A DNA stretch of 64,000 bases from Naumovozyma dairenensis CBS 421 (lineage: Eukaryota > Ascomycota > Saccharomycetes > Saccharomycetales > Saccharomycetaceae), in NCBI RefSeq assembly GCF_000227115.2, contig NC_016479.1, positions 1,734,686 to 1,798,685 of the forward strand, written 5' to 3'. The stretch's first letter is position 1. Each line of letters opens with the position of its first letter. The notes beneath the pieces were generated by a model. It searched no databases. It was not told the origin of the DNA and saw nothing but the letters and a program-made list of their open reading frames with translations. Below, piece after piece: positions 10,810 to 20,727 of this stretch. The translations under genes and the position numbers were made by a program.

Positions 10810-11250
10810 CTTAGCTTATGATAAAACCGTACGTAGTAGGTATTGTATACAGGATCCCATTGGTTGAGGGCAAAATAAAGTTCTTTCGTTCAATACCGAT
10901 CAATTGTTCATTGTGTGATATCCATGTTCTACTTAAAGCTTTTTTTGTTTCTATCAGAAAATATCCGTTCGCGAACTAACATTAGTGTCACTTCAACTTT
11001 TATACCTCCGTTCTAAACCCTTTCAAGATTAGAAAGAGATGTAAGCTCCCCATCTTCTTAATGCTACATTCTCCCTTAGCTTATTACATTATTACCTTTA
11101 CCTTAGACTGCGATATCGAAATTTCTTGTGGGAAAGAAACATGAGATCAGCTCAATATATCATAACAAAAAAAAAAAATTATTGATGATCAACGTTACAT
11201 TATTACATATATAGTTTCTATAAGAATTCGTTATGATAGATCAACTAAAT
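10810..11250. promoter_or_regulatory. EMC10 promoter / SPT7 3' spacer
   Basis: 441 bp between two minus-strand genes. It holds an A-rich tract at about 11167-11180 near the SPT7 3' end and otherwise ordinary AT-rich DNA. Nothing else supported. Confidence 0.5.
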
Positions 11251-14200
11251 TTAATGTTCAAGTTTCGGCAGGCTTAGGCTGAAGGAATTACTACTATTAT
11301 CAAAGTTAGAAAACTCCTCCTCAATTCCAAAACCATTCTGAACAGGAGTCCCAAACATTAGTGAATCTTGTAACAAATCGGGTTTAGAAGGCATCATATT
11401 TTCTTCTTCCTCAGGTGGTTCGCCATCTTCCGTTACTTGAGCTTCTTGGGTCTTTCCTTCGTCTTCAGGAAGGAAGAATGCATCTGCGACTGGTCTCTTT
11501 CTGTAGATTGCACTGATTTTACCAGTTGGCGGTAGCCTTACCTTTGTACCTAATTTGGTCTTCAGAATCATATCATCATCTTCTAATATAACATAATCTC
11601 CAGAATCTGTGTCTACATTTGAAGGCTCCTCTCCATTTCCATTTATCTTAGTAGGTTTCAATGAGTAATTTTTGGATTTGGAGTATGCAATTTTCAGTAA
11701 TGGCATCAAAGTACCCCAGCAGGAATTATTATCAAGTTGACTCTTGGTGAGTCTAGAATAAGTAATTCCATTCAATTCTTCTTCTTGAATCTTCTTGTCT
11801 TGAACCTTAGCCACATCACCAGCGGTTTGGAATTGGGAAGTTAGTAATTGTAATGGTACTGACGAAGTTAAGACACCAAACTCTTTCTCTAAACCCAACT
11901 CTTTAAAACCAAAGAAATCTTCTCCAGTAAGCTCTGACGCAAAATCACCAGTCAAGAAACTTTGACTTTCATCTTCAAAATTACGTTCCGATAATTCTTG
12001 TAACGAGGGGCGTAATAAATCCTTCAGAAATTTTTCTAATTTGACCTTTAAGTCACTTAACTTCTTCGTCTTCTTATGGAATTCTCGCTCTATGTAAGTA
12101 TATAAATCATCAGGCCTGTTAATACCATTTTCTAATAATGACATTTGTAAATTGACACTTCCTTTGATTGTATTAAGGGAATTTGTCTCGTGATGAATTT
12201 TAATCGTTTTGACTAAGTTGGATAAGTAATCGCCAGCAATCTCAGTAAGCATATTAAGAGCTGCAGGTTGTGAACTTTCAAAACCATTCGTCATGGCAAG
12301 TTTCGAGACATTCTTATGTAACACTTTCCACATTACATTTTTATTAGTCTTATAGTCATGATTCGGCAGTTGTGAAATTGGATCTAAATCCACAGAATTA
12401 TCGATATTGGAAAATTTGTATTGATGTGAGTTTAGGAGCGCATTAGCATTGGCATTTTTGGAGTTTTGTAAAAACGAGGGATTTTGTAGTAATCTAATCA
12501 AAGATATTTTATGGCATATATGCCTAATCTGTTGAATCAATAAAATGTTTTTATTAAGCTTTGGAGTTAATCCATGATCTTTGTTGGCTAATAGGCTACT
12601 TTCTTTCCTAGTATCGGAGGTCAATAGAAGTTTCACCGCTACATCTTCCTGTTTATTCAATATCTCAGAGCTTATACCTTTAAAACCAATTTCAGGGATA
12701 GAGTTGCTTGCATCATATTCCTGGAGGAACATTGTATTGTCCATCTCAATTTCGGTACCGCCTTTTTCAAAAAGAGTCTTTGTCTCACTCCCATTACTTT
12801 GGCCTTGTTGATCAAGCATGTTGTTCTCTTCATGTTCTTGTTTGATTACAGTTCCAAATCCATTTTTCATTATAGAATCCTGTTCTAGTTTTTGTCTATA
12901 TGCTTCTTGACGTTTCTGTTCCTTGTATTCTTCAAAGAGTTGTTGAAAATATTTCATCTTTTGGGAGTCCTTCAAGAAGGCACCTGCATCTATATTTAGT
13001 TTACCATCTTTGAAATATTCAGATCGTTTTAGACATATTTCAGCACGCACAGTTGCAGTGGAAGACTTCCATGTATATAATTCGACATCATCACGGTCAT
13101 CATCTTTTTCTGCTATATATAAATGAGTATCCGTTTCATCTTCGTCTTCATCTTCTTCGTCCTCTTCTGCCTCATTTTCATTTTCCTCTTCCACCCCATC
13201 TTCTTCTTTCCTTGTTTCATCCACTTTGTTGTTGAGTTTGTCTTCGACTTTACTGGAAGAAGTGGAGGAAATATCTTTTTCTAAATGACTGTTGGCAGGC
13301 AATTGTTCATCATTGGTTTCCTCTTCAGTTTCATTAGTCATTGTGGTTTCGGTACCATTTGGAAGTTGTGTGTTGTTTTTTGTTAACATATGAGCTCCCA
13401 TGTTTAAACCCTTTCTCCCAGAACCAGCAACTTCTTCTTCTTCTTCATAATCTTTATCTTTCTCATTCCCCTCAATTTCCTTTTCCACATCTGCTCTATT
13501 CCTTATAGTAATATCAGGAATCATGGGTATCAAATTTAAGGATTTCTTTTGCATTGCAATAGCGTGTGCTCTTAAGAAATGGCTCGGATCTGAATTATAA
13601 GTCAGACAATTTTTCCATATTAACATAATATCGTCGACGAATTCTTGTTTCGATTCATATTGGAAGGTTTTCAACTTTTTCAATACTGTATTCAAATCCA
13701 TAGACTTTTTGATAACCAAATGATAATTAGGGGCCTCTCTTTTACTGACTTTATTGAGGAATGGCGTTGAATGTTCAGTATAATTCCTTAATTCTAAAAC
13801 AACTTTTTCACAAGCTTCGTACAGTTCCTCTTGACCAATTCTTTCATCTGAAGTCCATTTAGATCTATTTTTTCTAACATCTACAATTAGATGTTTCAAT
13901 TCATAATCTGATATATTTAATTTAGATTTATTTTGCTGAATAGAGGTCAATAGATGTTTTAAAGAAAGATTTGCAATTCCCAAGTTTACTGGTAAACTTA
14001 CACTTTCTTGTTTAGGTCTTTTATTGTCAACATATTGGTTATCCTTTTCAGTGACGTCTCCTCCATCATTTTCATTTTTTATTGTTATAGCTTCTGAGTT
14101 CGTTCCTCTATTGTTTAGATCATTTGATTCATCTTCAATTTCTTCATGGCTCCTTTTTTTCTTCGAACTTTCGAGCAAGTCATCGTTTTCTTGTAACTTC

Positions 14201-15144
14201 AGTCGTTTCAACATTGTTTCCTTATCATATTCAAAATTATGATATACTTTGTTCCAAGTGTTCATTATTCTTTCTATATTACTCGTTCGTAGTTTTGATA
14301 ATGTTGATTTTGAAATGTTAAGAGTTAGGATCAGTTGGTTATTATCATTAATTTTCAAATCAACATCTAAACCGTTTTCCCTATCCTCATTGATATTTTT
14401 ATTTCCTTTGCTTTGCTCCGCAAGTTGTTTGTCTCCATCTTCGTCTCCATCTTCATCTTCATCTTCATCAATATCATAATTGTCCTCCTCCTCTTCGTCT
14501 TCTTTTTGAAGCCTTTTAAAATCTGTTATATTTTGGGAACTAGTATTGTTTTTTTCTTCTTCATTATCTGAATCCATATCTAATAAAACATAATCTAAAG
14601 GGTTTCTAGATTCTTCAAAGGGAAGGTCATCATCTTGCGGATCATCATAAGTAGCATCAATTGCACATTGCCAAAGAACGTACCTAACCTTTAAGGAAAG
14701 GTTTCCAATGAACTGGTCTCCATTAATATGTTGTTTTAATTCTTCTAAATCAAGTTTCGACAATTCATCTTGATCATTTTGTAATTTTTCATTATTGTTA
14801 CTAACATTATTACTAGCTGGTGTATGAGGTGTAGAAACTGCAGCACTACTAGTATTGGTATGCAGGGTTTCATTATTGTTCTCATTGTCGTTATTATTTG
14901 GGGTAGTTACGAAGGATGATATTGCGACATTCAATGAGATATTTCCATTCATTAAAGCATCCCAAATTTGAGCTTTTTTCTCCTGGTCAGACAATGATAG
15001 GATATATTCTAAAACTACTAATTGTTGAGGCGTTAAATATTGTTCAAATACATTATCATTGAATAATTTATCTGTTAATTTCAATAATTTAGAACAATTC
15101 GTCCTCTGGTAATTCACTACCGGTATTTTCGCCTCTAATTTCAT
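11251..15144 (-). CDS. SPT7: Spt7, SAGA core subunit with bromodomain
   Basis: Structural subunit of the SAGA coactivator complex; nuclear. The open frame extends four codons further upstream, but its first codon is TTG, so the start is the ATG at 15144 (MKLEAKIPVV), giving 1297 residues against about 1332 in S. cerevisiae. Features are Asn-rich and very acidic linkers (about 90-250), a bromodomain at about 435-545 (KSMDLNTVLKKL...NCLTYNSDPSHFLRAHA) and a conserved central/C-terminal region containing a histone-fold segment (about 960-1060). The C-terminal segment removed in the SLIK form in S. cerevisiae appears to be present. It is minus strand and adjacent to the tRNA pair, as for YBR081C. 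Confidence 0.95.
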   Translation of the reverse strand: MKLEAKIPVVNYQRTNCSKLLKLTDKLFNDNVFEQYLTPQQLVVLEYILSLSDQEKKAQIWDALMNGNISLNVAISSFVTTPNNNDNENNNETLHTNTSSAAVSTPHTPASNNVSNNNEKLQNDQDELSKLDLEELKQHINGDQFIGNLSLKVRYVLWQCAIDATYDDPQDDDLPFEESRNPLDYVLLDMDSDNEEEKNNTSSQNITDFKRLQKEDEEEEDNYDIDEDEDEDGDEDGDKQLAEQSKGNKNINEDRENGLDVDLKINDNNQLILTLNISKSTLSKLRTSNIERIMNTWNKVYHNFEYDKETMLKRLKLQENDDLLESSKKKRSHEEIEDESNDLNNRGTNSEAITIKNENDGGDVTEKDNQYVDNKRPKQESVSLPVNLGIANLSLKHLLTSIQQNKSKLNISDYELKHLIVDVRKNRSKWTSDERIGQEELYEACEKVVLELRNYTEHSTPFLNKVSKREAPNYHLVIKKSMDLNTVLKKLKTFQYESKQEFVDDIMLIWKNCLTYNSDPSHFLRAHAIAMQKKSLNLIPMIPDITIRNRADVEKEIEGNEKDKDYEEEEEVAGSGRKGLNMGAHMLTKNNTQLPNGTETTMTNETEEETNDEQLPANSHLEKDISSTSSSKVEDKLNNKVDETRKEEDGVEEENENEAEEDEEDEDEDETDTHLYIAEKDDDRDDVELYTWKSSTATVRAEICLKRSEYFKDGKLNIDAGAFLKDSQKMKYFQQLFEEYKEQKRQEAYRQKLEQDSIMKNGFGTVIKQEHEENNMLDQQGQSNGSETKTLFEKGGTEIEMDNTMFLQEYDASNSIPEIGFKGISSEILNKQEDVAVKLLLTSDTRKESSLLANKDHGLTPKLNKNILLIQQIRHICHKISLIRLLQNPSFLQNSKNANANALLNSHQYKFSNIDNSVDLDPISQLPNHDYKTNKNVMWKVLHKNVSKLAMTNGFESSQPAALNMLTEIAGDYLSNLVKTIKIHHETNSLNTIKGSVNLQMSLLENGINRPDDLYTYIEREFHKKTKKLSDLKVKLEKFLKDLLRPSLQELSERNFEDESQSFLTGDFASELTGEDFFGFKELGLEKEFGVLTSSVPLQLLTSQFQTAGDVAKVQDKKIQEEELNGITYSRLTKSQLDNNSCWGTLMPLLKIAYSKSKNYSLKPTKINGNGEEPSNVDTDSGDYVILEDDDMILKTKLGTKVRLPPTGKISAIYRKRPVADAFFLPEDEGKTQEAQVTEDGEPPEEEENMMPSKPDLLQDSLMFGTPVQNGFGIEEEFSNFDNSSNSFSLSLPKLEH

Positions 15145-15572
15145 ATTTAAAAACAAAAGAAGTATGGAGTGGGGCCCGTTACTTTTAGTACCTTTCGAAT
15201 TTTGTAATTATTTTTATTTTCTTTCTCTTCCTCTATATATTTATTCTGATCTGTGACAATGACAATGAACTAACTTCAATGCTCAATTTTCGAATTTTCA
15301 ATTTTTCAGCTTTTTCGAAATTTAAAGGTTGGATTCACTACGTAGTTCTTCAATTTAATAGTCTATTTAAGTAAGGTTGTCATTCAACAACTGATAATAA
15401 AGTAACAAGTCGTAATTGGAACTAAGGTTAAATCACATCGAAGACATATACATAGGTTGTTAAAATACCAATGAAGATACCAGCCCAAAATATTCAACTC
15501 TTAAAAACAATTAACGTGTTGGGGAACCTCTGTCGACCCCAGCTCTTTTAATTATGTTTTTCAAGAAAAACA
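15145..15572. promoter_or_regulatory. SPT7 promoter and tRNA 5' flank
   Basis: About 430 bp of AT-rich DNA between SPT7 and the tRNA pair. No LTR-like TGTTG...CAACA element is visible, which is notable only because the 5' flanks of yeast tRNA genes are favoured Ty insertion sites. Confidence 0.5.
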
Positions 15573-15644
15573 GCTTGCGTGGCGTAATGGCAACGCGTCT
15601 GACTTCTAATCAGAAGATTCTGGGTTCGACCCCCAGCGTGAGTG
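15573..15644 (+). tRNA. tR(UCU): tRNA-Arg (anticodon UCU)
   Basis: 72-nt tRNA gene, no intron. The acceptor GCTTGCG pairs with CGTGAGT with G-U pairs at positions 1 and 5. The D-arm/A box is TGGCGTAATGG, the anticodon loop CTTCTAA presents TCT, and the T-arm/B box is GGTTCGACCCC. It reads AGA codons. It is the upstream member of a tandem pair 12 nt from tRNA-Asp, and S. cerevisiae has the same pair beside SPT7. Its own 3' flank has no long T run, consistent with read-through into the second tRNA. Confidence 0.98.
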
Positions 15645-15656
15645 CTTTCTTCCCCT

Positions 15657-15728
15657 TCCGTGATAGTTTAATGGTCAGAATGGGCGCTTGTCGCGTGCCA
15701 GATCGGGGTTCAATTCCCCGTCGCGGAG
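15657..15728 (+). tRNA. tD(GUC): tRNA-Asp (anticodon GUC)
   Basis: 72-nt tRNA gene, no intron. The acceptor TCCGTGA pairs with TCGCGGA, with G as discriminator base. The anticodon loop TTGTCGC gives GTC and the B box is GGTTCAATTCC. In S. cerevisiae this arrangement is transcribed from the upstream tRNA-Arg promoter as a dimeric precursor and then processed. The 12-nt spacer here fits that arrangement. Confidence 0.98.
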
Positions 15729-15734
15729 ATATAC

Positions 15735-15751
15735 TTTTTTATTTTTTTTTT
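15735..15751 (+). terminator. Pol III terminator of the tRNA-Arg/Asp unit
   Basis: A T6-A-T10 tract starting 7 nt after the tRNA-Asp end. This is a strong RNA polymerase III stop and the only one in the dimeric unit. Confidence 0.85.
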
Positions 15752-16296
15752 GTTTTTCTTTCGAGACGTCTCTCTTCAACCTCTAGTGTGATCTCCTACT
15801 GTATAGCACTCGTATTTAACAGACAGACTACTTGAAGGTAAAGCTAATGCTTGGGTGGTTTTTCTTTTTGGTTTGTCCACTATGTTTTTTTTTGAAACAG
15901 TATCTAAAACTTAAGGGGTATACTTACTACTCCTTGGATTCCTATCCTATTGGAGAACTGACCTAGGAGTGGTGATGGAATTGAAACAGAAACTGTTTTG
16001 ATCTTCTATGTATGTACGTAGTTGATTATTTTTGCAATTAGCCGCCCAGGTCCGGTATAAGTGTTACCCTGCTGGGCACCATTTTCTAGAAAAATTTCAT
16101 TTTGAAAATTTTCATTTTATAGGAAGTATACATAACGATTGAAACCGATGAGGTTGAAAAATTTAATACTCGATGAGATAAACTAACTAACCGTGTTCAA
16201 CATTTTAAAACCTTCGAATAGCTATATTGATAGATAAGGCCTTCCGCTTTTCCACGATCAAATAATCGAAGCAATAACATATACACGCAACGAAGC
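15752..16296. promoter_or_regulatory. MAK21 promoter with PAC and RRPE elements
   Basis: Ribosome-biogenesis promoter. It contains two RRPE sites (TGAAAATTTTC at 16103-16113; TGAAAAATTT at 16155-16164) and two PAC-type sites (CGATGAGGT at 16146-16154; CGATGAGAT at 16171-16179). The last exactly fits the S. cerevisiae PAC consensus CGATGAGMT. All lie 115-195 bp upstream of the ATG, the usual position. They are bound by Dot6/Tod6 (PAC) and Stb3 (RRPE) in S. cerevisiae. A GC-rich inverted repeat at 16044-16077 is described in the findings. Confidence 0.85.
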
Positions 16297-16792
16297 ATGT
16301 CGTCTGCTGAGAAAACACTGGATTTATCATCCTTAAAGAACAAAGTCTCTGCAAAACTTTCTGATCAAAATAAGAAGAATGATACAAAGAAACAGAAAAA
16401 GTCTGCAAAATCTAACAAGAATATTAAGGAAAATGGTAAGAAATCAAATAATAATGTAATTGAAAAACAAGATGAAAGCCATGCTGATGACGATGATGAT
16501 GATGATGTGTTACGTCGTGAAGCATTGGCATTGGGTGCTAGTGAAGAAGATTTGGAACTTATTAAGAATTTAAAAGATGATGAAGATGCTAGTGAACAAG
16601 AATTCGATGATGAACCAGATAATGATGATAAAGAATTTGCTGGTGATATTCAAAAATTTATGAAAAATATTGGACTAGATAAAAATAATGTTCCTGACTT
16701 AGAAGATGAGGAACTTATGGGAGAAAAGGCAGAAGAAGAAGAAGAAGGAAATCTTAGTTCAAACTCACAATCTGAAAATGAAGAGGAAACTG

Positions 16793-16833
<41 letters not shown>

Positions 16834-19422
16834 CCAAAAGAAGAAGAAAAAGAAGTTAAAAAAGACAGCGATTTAATTACCCAAACCCATATTATAAGTT
16901 CTGATAAATTATTGGTTCCATTCGATTCAGCATGGTATGAAATCCCATTAGACCCACAAATCCAACAAAATTTGCAAAATTATGATGATGATGATGATGA
17001 ACCCTTGACTAAGGAACAAATTGGTAAATTATATGAAAGAGGTAAACAAACGTTAGAGTTAGATAATCAAACCTATTATGATGAATTTACTAAGGATTCT
17101 TCCCAAAGAAAGTTTATGTCACAAATCTTATCTGATGGTACATTAAATGATAAAATTTCGGCATTAACACTGTTGATTCAAGATTCACCTTTACATAACA
17201 TTAAATCATTAGATACATTGTTATCATATTGTAACAAAAAATCAAGAAATTCACAATTACAAAGTTTAAATGCACTAAAGGATTTATTCCTAAATGGATT
17301 ATTACCAAACAGGAAATTAAGATACTTTAAAAATCAACCAGGTCTCTCAATGTTATTAAATAAGAGAACATTAGCAATTTTCTATTTTGAAGATTATTTA
17401 AAAAAATTGTTTTTCCAAATCCTAGAAGTGTTTGAAAAATTATCTCATGATCCAATTATTCACGTTAGATTACAAGTATTAACTCATATTTTCGATTTAT
17501 TAACAAAGATACCTGAACAAGAATTCAATTTATTAAGATTAGGTTGTAACAAATTGGGTGATATTGACTCTAAAGTGTCATCTAAATCTTCCTATTTATT
17601 ATTGAAATTAGAACAAGCTCATCCAAATATGAAATCTATCATCATTGATGGTATCGTTGACATGGCTTTGAGACCTAATGCTGATTATCATACAACTTAT
17701 TATTCAGTTATCACATTGAATCAAACCATTTTGAAAAGATCTGAAGATGATATAGCTAATAAATTAATTAAAACTTACTTCACACTTTTCGAAAAGTTCT
17801 TAATTAACACTGATAAAGACCACATTGAAAATGTAGAAGTGAAAAGTAACGCAAAAGGATATGAAGCCAAGAGAAAGAAGAATTTCAAAAGAGGTAAGAA
17901 AGGTGGTAAATCAGTTAAAAATGATAAGACAGAGGAGGAAGTTCTTAATGAGAAAAACTCTAAATTATTTAGTGCTCTTTTAACTGGTATTAATCGTGCC
18001 TTCCCATTCGCTCGTATTCCTGCTTCCGTTTATGAAACTCATTTGGAAACATTATATAAAATTACGCATTCTTCCAATTTCAATACAAGTGTACAAGCGT
18101 TAGTTTTGATTCATCAAGTTACTTCCAAAGCTGAATTGAATAATGATAGATATTATAGAACACTATATGAAAGTTTGTTTGATTCAAGATTGGTCGGTTC
18201 ATCAAAGCAAGGTATTTATTTGAATTTACTTTATAAATCATTGAAAGAGGATAAATCTAATGTTGAACGTGTGGAAGCTTTCGTTAAGAGAATTTTACAA
18301 GTTAGTTCTCATTGGTTAAATGTGGGGACTATAACTGGGTTTCTATTTTTATTAATTCAATTAGTCAAGATTATACCGCAAATTAGGAATCTATTAACAA
18401 ACACACCAATCGACGATCAATATCAATCAGACGATGATACGGAGGAAAATAAGTTAACAGGGAAGAACAAGAAAAAGACAGATACAACATATGATGGACG
18501 TAAACGTGATCCTAAATTTGCTAATGCTGATAAATCGTCACTTTGGGAAATTAGTCAATTTATTAATCATTATCATCCGTCTATTCAAGCATATGCTAGT
18601 AAATTTATTGAGAATACATCTAATAAGAATGAAGAAGTAGTGAAACCTGACTTGGGGTTATTTACATTGGCACATTTCTTGGATAGATTTGTTTATAGAA
18701 ATGCTAAACAAAAGAGTGTTACAAGAGGTACTTCCATTATGCAACCTTTATTTGGTGGATCTCAACTTAATAAATCTGTTCTTGTGAAGGCATCAGATGT
18801 AGTCTTAGACCAAACACCTGTGAATACTGAAAATTGGTTAGATAAGAAAGTGGGAGAAATTAAACCAGAAGAAAAATTCTTTTATCAATATTTCTCTAGT
18901 AAGAAAGGTGCAATTAAGAAAGGTAAACAAGATGAAAAGGATTTACATGGATTTGATAGTGATGATGAGATGAATGAAGATGAAGTTTGGGATGCTCTTG
19001 TGAAATCAAGACCAGATGTCGAAGATGACTCTGACGATGATGAAGGTTTAGGTTTTGATGATGAAGATTTCTTATCCATGAGTGAAAGTGAAGAAGGTGG
19101 TGATGACGAAGAAGTTGATGTTGATGTTGAAAAAAAGACTAATGAAGTGGAACCAGAAGAAGGAGCATCTGATCTAGAAGATAGTGAAGATGGATTAGAA
19201 GAAGATATTTTCCATAGTTTTGGTGGTAGTGATTCAGAAGAAGAAGGAGAAGAAGATTATGCTGTTAATAATGACGCAAAGCGTTCGTTTAGCGATTCTG
19301 AGAATGAAGAAGAAGAAGAAGAAGCATCTACAAAAAAGCAAAAGAAAAACAAAAAGAAAGATTTACCTGTGTTTGCATCTGCTGATGATTATGCAAAATA
19401 TTTGAATTCTGATTCTGAATAA
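16297..19422 (+). CDS. MAK21: Mak21/Noc1, 60S ribosomal subunit biogenesis factor
   Basis: Nucleolar CBF/Mak21-family protein that acts with Noc2 in early pre-60S maturation and export. The 1041-residue product (S. cerevisiae about 1025) starts [17 protein letters not shown], has acidic and Lys-rich N-terminal segments, a glutamine run at about 168-181, the helical CBF/Mak21 region over about 240-860 (core near 550-700), and a long acidic C-terminal tail (about 880-1030) ending in [11 protein letters not shown]. Orthologue of YDR060W; UBC5, its upstream neighbour in S. cerevisiae, is absent. The PAC/RRPE promoter agrees with the function. Confidence 0.97.
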
Positions 19423-20625
19423 GAAAGGAGCCCTTCAGAATATGATTCAGAATACTGTTTTATAAACGAGTGTATATTATTAGTTGTGTTTTTAAAAAAA
19501 TACAAATCATTTTGAACTCTAGTTTTTCCAACAATCTCTTTGTAGAGACTTGACTTGTATCTAATGTAGTGACCGTATGGGAAATACTTCAACGTATAAC
19601 AAATTCTAAAACTTTTATTTACTTTTTTTTTCGGATATTTCATATTCTTGTGGAATGTTAGTTCTTTAAGGAGTAAAAATAGACTATGGAAAGTAAACAA
19701 AAAAGGGGTTAGAATTGATTTAATAATTATTGATATTCTAGGGCATGTCACATATGTGGTAATACACGCTTATATGGATATCCGTTGTACTTCATTAGGA
19801 TACAACTAATATCGAGCAAATACTCTCCCATGCTTAGATCACCTAATTTAGGGGTGTATTTAGGGCAGTGAAGTCACTCTCACAAAATGAGATAATTTAT
19901 TTATTGAAAATTGGAGCGTAGAGAGTTTAGTATTTAGAAGGAAAAAAGAATACTGGGAACAGCTTTAAAACAAAGAAATCATCGTCAGATCATTGGCTCG
20001 TATGAAAACATAGCTTTTTATTGAAGAAAGAACAAGGATATGAGAAAAATATAAATACAATCAACAATAAAAACTATTAAAAAATAAATATATACGAATT
20101 TTATATTAATATAATGTCCCTCTTAATGATTTTTGTTCCATATTGGGTTTATTGTAATAATTACACCAACCTTTGATGTGATTTTACTTCAATACAGAAT
20201 TTAACCGACTGTTTTTTTTTTTATAATATTTACTATGAAATATAAGAAGAGGGATGAAGGTAAAATCTTTTTGTCTAGTCAATAAAGGTTTTGTTTTTCT
20301 TGTACCTACAAACTGGTCATTTATATGGCCATCCATATGATGCTTGAACAAATATTAAAAGTGATGAAGATATGATTTCAAGAATTGCTCTTTCAAAGAA
20401 GATAGCACTTTAAGTTCCGTAACGACACAAACACTGATGTTATCCGAACCAACGGGTACATTGGGCCATTGCCCAAAATTGTTGTAAATTACTTGATACC
20501 TTCATGTATAATATGGTTCATGAAATCAGGGAAATGCAGATTTCCATAATTCAAGATATTTTGATATTAAATGTAACATAAGTTTTATACAATTGCGTTT
20601 GTATATTATATACTATGTACATATG

Positions 20626-20653
20626 GAATGAATGAATGAATGAATGAATGAAT
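20626..20653. repeat. GAAT tetranucleotide microsatellite (7 units)
   Basis: Seven exact GAAT units, preceded by a G so that the first unit also reads GGAATG, the reverse complement of the Tec1 consensus CATTCY. Confidence 0.9.
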
Positions 20654-20679
20654 ATAATATTGGTGTCGCACATATGTAC

Positions 20680-20727
20680 GTTACTATATACATATGTACG
20701 TACGTACGTACATATGTATATAGTAAC
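20680..20727. repeat. Perfect 48-bp palindrome
   Basis: The sequence from 20680 to 20727 equals its own reverse complement with no mismatch and no spacer. Arms begin GTTACTATATACATATG and the centre is an ACGT repeat. A further partial copy (CATATGTACG) precedes it at 20671-20680. It can form a 24-bp hairpin or cruciform. Confidence 0.95.

Noticed and set aside
15554..15835. 93-codon frame over the tRNA pair
   Set aside because: It is an accidental frame across two well-formed tRNA genes.
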